Positions 4,820-7,263 of a stretch of 7,263 bases of DNA are shown here, piece after piece. How positions within the stretch are numbered: the first letter of the stretch is position 1; every line of letters begins with the position of its first letter. The notes under the pieces were generated by a model. It was not told the origin of the DNA. It was given only the letters and a program-made list of their open reading frames with translations, and did no database searches. A program made the translations under genes and the position numbers. This DNA is from Nostocaceae cyanobacterium CSSed10_463m (GTDB taxonomy: Bacteria > Cyanobacteriota > Cyanobacteriia > Cyanobacteriales > Nostocaceae), in contig PWQB01000347.1 of NCBI GenBank assembly GCA_003556955.1, positions 1 to 7,263 on the forward strand, in the 5' to 3' direction.

Positions 4820-5512
4820 TTAAGCTTTGCGTTCTAATGGGTTAGCAATGTAGTTAAATGCTGGCTCAGAATTCCAAGGGCCACGCTGGTCTTTACCATC
4901 GCCATTTGTAGACAGATTGTAATAAATATCAACAGTTTCATCCGGCTGAATATTACCAAAGAATGGTTCTGTCAATTTACCCAATGAATCGAGAGCTTTC
5001 ATAAACATCCGAGTATGAGAAATTTCTCTGGTTAATAAATGCACCAAAGTATTTTTAGTTGCTTGGTCTGTTGCTAACTTAATCAGTTCTTCGTAAGTCT
5101 GACGTGCGCCAGCTTCAGCTGCAATATTAGCTCTTAAATCTCTAACTACATCTCCACCTTCATTTAAGTAGTTAGCCGTCCAAGCACTTCCTTGACTATC
5201 GAGAAAGTGAGGGCCTATACCTCTAACCGCGAAGAGAGTGCTTTTATATGCCTCTGTTTGATCCATATTTTTGGTATGACCTTCAATCAGTCTCCCAACC
5301 ATTTCTAAGTGACTAAATTCCTCCAGAGCAATGTCTTGGAGCATATCTTTAATTCCGGCATTTTCAACATGAAATGATTGCACCCAATATTGCAAAGCTG
5401 CTGATAATTCTCCCGTTGCTCCTCCAAACTGCTCTAGTAATAATTGAGCAAAACGAGGATCAGCTTCAGTGATATTGACATCCCGAATCGGCTGTTTCTT
5501 GTGGTAAAACAT
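4820..5512 (-). CDS. Manganese (non-haem) catalase
   Basis: A 230-aa member of the ferritin-like di-manganese catalase family, which splits hydrogen peroxide into water and oxygen. The expected ligand set is present: Glu35 (ATGELSAALQYW), Glu65 and His68 (LEEFSHLEM), Glu133 (NIAAEAGARQTYEEL), and Glu163/His166 in REISHTRMF, where the His completes the site. The protein is shorter than the Lactobacillus enzyme (about 266 aa), chiefly by lacking part of the C-terminal extension. It should be cytosolic, as no signal peptide is seen. AGAGGA (5518-5523, minus strand) supports the start. A 22-base palindrome lies about 100 bases upstream and may be regulatory. The gene is convergent with the HopA1-like gene and transcribed away from glsB-like DNA with a 272-base gap, so it is probably transcribed on its own. 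Confidence 0.93.
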   Translation of the reverse strand: MFYHKKQPIRDVNITEADPRFAQLLLEQFGGATGELSAALQYWVQSFHVENAGIKDMLQDIALEEFSHLEMVGRLIEGHTKNMDQTEAYKSTLFAVRGIGPHFLDSQGSAWTANYLNEGGDVVRDLRANIAAEAGARQTYEELIKLATDQATKNTLVHLLTREISHTRMFMKALDSLGKLTEPFFGNIQPDETVDIYYNLSTNGDGKDQRGPWNSEPAFNYIANPLERKA

Positions 5513-5784
5513 AATATTCCTCTAAAAACATTTTTAATGAAAAAGAATAAGGAAATATGGTATAATAGAGTGGCTAGATTATTTAATAATAAAAAACTAA
5601 AAAGCGCTGGAGATACTACTATTTAGTAGTATCGATGCGTTGAATTAAAGAAGTTAGCATTTTGACTGAGAGAACGTCGCAATTCCCGTTAGTTATACAC
5701 TTGATATCAGCTTACAACATTGCTGTGTAAGAAGATTTAGCAGGCACGTTCCTCATCTAGTGGAAAGCTAGTTACTAGCTTAAA
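5513..5784 (-). promoter_or_regulatory. Upstream region of the catalase gene with palindromes
   Basis: This 272-base gap holds the presumed catalase promoter. GATACTACTA (5612-5621) and TAGTAGTATC (5624-5633) form a near-perfect 22-base dyad, a plausible operator. At the far end, AAGCTAG (5765-5771) and CTAGCTT (5775-5781) form a small hairpin directly after the stop of the upstream minus-strand gene, a possible weak terminator. I could not place a convincing -35/-10 pair on the minus strand. Confidence 0.45.
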
Positions 5785-6057
5785 TTAAGCACTAGTGCGG
5801 CTGGTAAATAGCCCCCATAAATAAATAGCAATAATTGAACCAATAACTGCTACAAACAATCCGGGTATACTTAAACTAGCAGCCGTTAATTGTAGCTGTC
5901 CCGTGTTTAGAAGTGTAAATAAACTCCCTCCAACAAACGCCCCGATAATACCTAAAATCATTGTTGAGAGAATACCACCACCTTGTGAGCCAGGATAAAT
6001 CGCTTTACCGATTGCACCTGCTAAAAGTCCTAAAATTGCCCAAGCAATAAGATTCAT
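5785..6057 (-). CDS. GlsB/YeaQ/YmgE-type small membrane stress protein
   Basis: A 90-aa, very hydrophobic, glycine-rich protein with about three transmembrane spans: residues 2-20, 28-49 and 66-86. The opening IAWAILGLLAGAIGKAIYPG, then GGGILSTMILGIIGAFVGG, is the hallmark of the transglycosylase-associated/GlsB-YeaQ family (Pfam Transgly_assoc). These proteins are often induced by general or envelope stress, and their biochemical role is not known. A short polar tail, FTSRTSA, ends the protein. AGAGGAAA (6061-6068, minus strand) places the start. This leader (TTTTAGAGGAA) almost matches the one before the catalase, which may mean similar translational strength or control. Confidence 0.88.
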   Translation of the reverse strand: MNLIAWAILGLLAGAIGKAIYPGSQGGGILSTMILGIIGAFVGGSLFTLLNTGQLQLTAASLSIPGLFVAVIGSIIAIYLWGLFTSRTSA

Positions 6058-6378
6058 AAATTTCCTCTAAAATCTCAACTGTATTTATCTTAGCAATTAT
6101 TTTTTGATAATTGTTTCTGTCAGAGGAAATAGTTATTAAAACCTAAAGGTAGAGAAATGCTGATGTAAGTTTATACTATTTGCTGTTTACCCCCAGGCTA
6201 AGATTTTCCATTTCTATAACAAGTCTGACACTTCTTGATCAGAATAGCATTGATGAAATTATGCCATCTGAAGTCAAAGTTAATTTCATGAGGATAATTG
6301 GTAATGTTGGATGAGCATAATTACCAATTACAAAGCTGTTGAGGATAAATTAGGGAGAAAATAGCAGCAAGATTTATC
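6058..6378. other. hemN to glsB-like spacer with two inverted repeats
   Basis: A 321-base gap without a credible gene. Two separate inverted repeats sit side by side: ATGAAATTA (6253-6261) with TAATTTCAT (6281-6289), and TAATTGGTAAT (6295-6305) with ATTACCAATTA (6320-6330). The second has an 11-base stem and a 14-base loop but no T-run on either side, so it is not a standard terminator for hemN. On the minus strand, CAATTAT and ATAATTG flank six bases around 6095-6115, near the probable promoter of the small membrane-protein gene. Confidence 0.5.
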
Positions 6379-7263
6379 TCAAATCGCACGAGAAAATTGT
6401 TTATCTCTGGTTTGATGATGATTATCAAATATGACCGCAATATTTCTCACCAGTAACCTGCCGATATCTGTAATCTGGATTTGGTTGGTTGATATGTGGA
6501 CTAGTTCATCTGCTGCTAGTGTTTCTAATTCCTTTAACTCATGGGAAAAATATTGATCGATATTGATCTGATGTTTTTCGGCAATATCTTGCTTATTCAG
6601 ATGAAAATGAGACATGATACACATAATCACATCTCGTCTGATGATGTCATCTTGACTCAGTTTAATTCCTTTGCTAATCGGTAAAGTATCTGCCGCCATC
6701 GCCTGATAATAATCCTTTAACTGCTTGTGGTTCTGCACATAAGCATCATGAAGCATACTGATAGATGTAGCACCAAAGCCTAATAGTTCTGTTCCCCCGT
6801 GGGTGGTGTATCCCTGAAAGTTGCGCTGGAGGGTGCGATTTTGTTGTGCGATCGCTAATTCATCATTCTCTTTAGCAAAATGATCCATCCCAATGAACAG
6901 ATACTTATTGTTAGTCAATTCCTCAATAGTCATCTTGAGAATTTCTAACTTTTCCTGGGGTTGTGGTAATGCTGCTTGAGGAATATTTTTCTGTGCTGGC
7001 TTCATCCACGGGATGTAGGCGAAGTTAAACACCACAATCCGGTTAGGATCTAATTCAATGGTCTTTTGGACTGTTTCTTGAAATGTTTGCAGAGTTTGAT
7101 AAGGTAAACCATAAATTAAGTCTACGTTCACACTATCAAACTTGGCTGCTTTAATCCAATCCATGACATCAAACAGTAATGCTTCTGGCTGGAGGCGATT
7201 CACAGCTAGTTGTACTTGAGGATTAAAATCCTGAATCCCAAAGCTAATGCGGTTAAAGCCTAC
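6379..7263 (-). CDS. hemN: Oxygen-independent coproporphyrinogen III oxidase, HemN (5' end outside window)
   Basis: The visible 294 residues are the C-terminal two-thirds of HemN. This radical-SAM enzyme decarboxylates coproporphyrinogen III to protoporphyrinogen IX in haem and chlorophyll synthesis when oxygen is low. The frame is open to the right edge: upstream of the GTG at 7201-7203, the codons read GFNRISFGIQDFNPQVQLA, a strongly conserved HemN segment. That GTG is therefore internal, not the start. Other family signatures are DLIYGLPYQT, the YIPWMKP segment, FIGMDHFA, LQRNFQGYTTHGG, LLGFGATSIS, RRDVIMCIM and the tail GRLLVRNIAVIFD. The CxxxCxxC iron-sulfur motif should lie in the missing N-terminal third (about 165 residues). 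A HIP1 octamer occurs at 6848-6855. Paralogues such as HemW are less likely given the GMDHF and QGYTT motifs. Confidence 0.93.
   Translation of the reverse strand, partial: VGFNRISFGIQDFNPQVQLAVNRLQPEALLFDVMDWIKAAKFDSVNVDLIYGLPYQTLQTFQETVQKTIELDPNRIVVFNFAYIPWMKPAQKNIPQAALPQPQEKLEILKMTIEELTNNKYLFIGMDHFAKENDELAIAQQNRTLQRNFQGYTTHGGTELLGFGATSISMLHDAYVQNHKQLKDYYQAMAADTLPISKGIKLSQDDIIRRDVIMCIMSHFHLNKQDIAEKHQINIDQYFSHELKELETLAADELVHISTNQIQITDIGRLLVRNIAVIFDNHHQTRDKQFSRAI

Noticed and set aside
5561..5566. TATAAT as a plus-strand -10 promoter
   Set aside because: No -35 at proper spacing and no plausible plus-strand gene downstream; such matches are expected by chance in AT-rich DNA.
5444..5626. Plus-strand 60-aa frame overlapping the catalase start
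   Set aside because: It begins inside the antisense of the catalase coding region and runs into its promoter region; lysine/asparagine-rich low-complexity content fits AT-rich non-coding DNA.
7201..7203. GTG as the start of the HemN protein
   Set aside because: The frame stays open to the window edge, and the 20 upstream codons encode conserved HemN sequence, so this GTG is internal.

Overview
The window looks like chromosomal DNA of a filamentous, probably heterocyst-forming (Nostoc/Anabaena-like) cyanobacterium. The pointers are an AT-rich background, two HIP1 octamers (GCGATCGC at 2501-2508 and 6848-6855), several short palindromic repeats of the CGTCTCTAC and TAGGTTGGG types, and cyanobacterial-type manganese catalase and HemN proteins. 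The genus is an inference.

Left half (1-4490, all + strand): a candidate RiPP (ribosomally made, post-translationally modified peptide) locus. It opens in the last codons of a precursor gene. Three intact precursor genes of one family follow (80, 80 and 78 aa), then a diverged fourth (93 aa). A possible 36-aa membrane mini-protein, an APH/choline-kinase-fold phosphotransferase (393 aa) and a HopA1-family protein (368 aa) come next, and a strong terminator closes the run. A kinase-like plus HopA1-like pair is the Ser/Thr dehydration machinery of class V lanthipeptides (LxmK/LxmY, SprPT/SprH3) and thioamitides (TvaC/TvaD): the kinase phosphorylates Ser/Thr and the lyase removes phosphate to give Dha/Dhb. 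The oddity is that the three regular precursors contain no cysteine, so lanthionine or AviCys rings cannot form within them. The product may be a linear, dehydroamino-acid-rich peptide or a cross-link type not yet described. No cyclase, protease or transporter lies in the window, but the cluster runs off its left edge.

The precursor array has its own architecture. The repeat unit is about 390 bp, the N-terminal halves are nearly invariant, and the C-terminal ends are diversified. The genes share an upstream leader ending in TAGGAGTA, part of which recurs before the kinase gene. A long hairpin between genes shows compensatory base changes.

Middle (about 3080-3285 and 4393-4819): non-coding DNA rich in inverted repeats and MITE-like elements, both between kinase and lyase and between the convergent blocks.

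Right half (4820-7263, all - strand): ordinary metabolic and stress genes. In transcription order they are hemN (5' end outside the window), a GlsB/YeaQ/YmgE-type small membrane protein and a manganese catalase. The last two have nearly the same ribosome-binding leader (TTTTAGAGGAA). There is no sign that these genes belong to the peptide locus.
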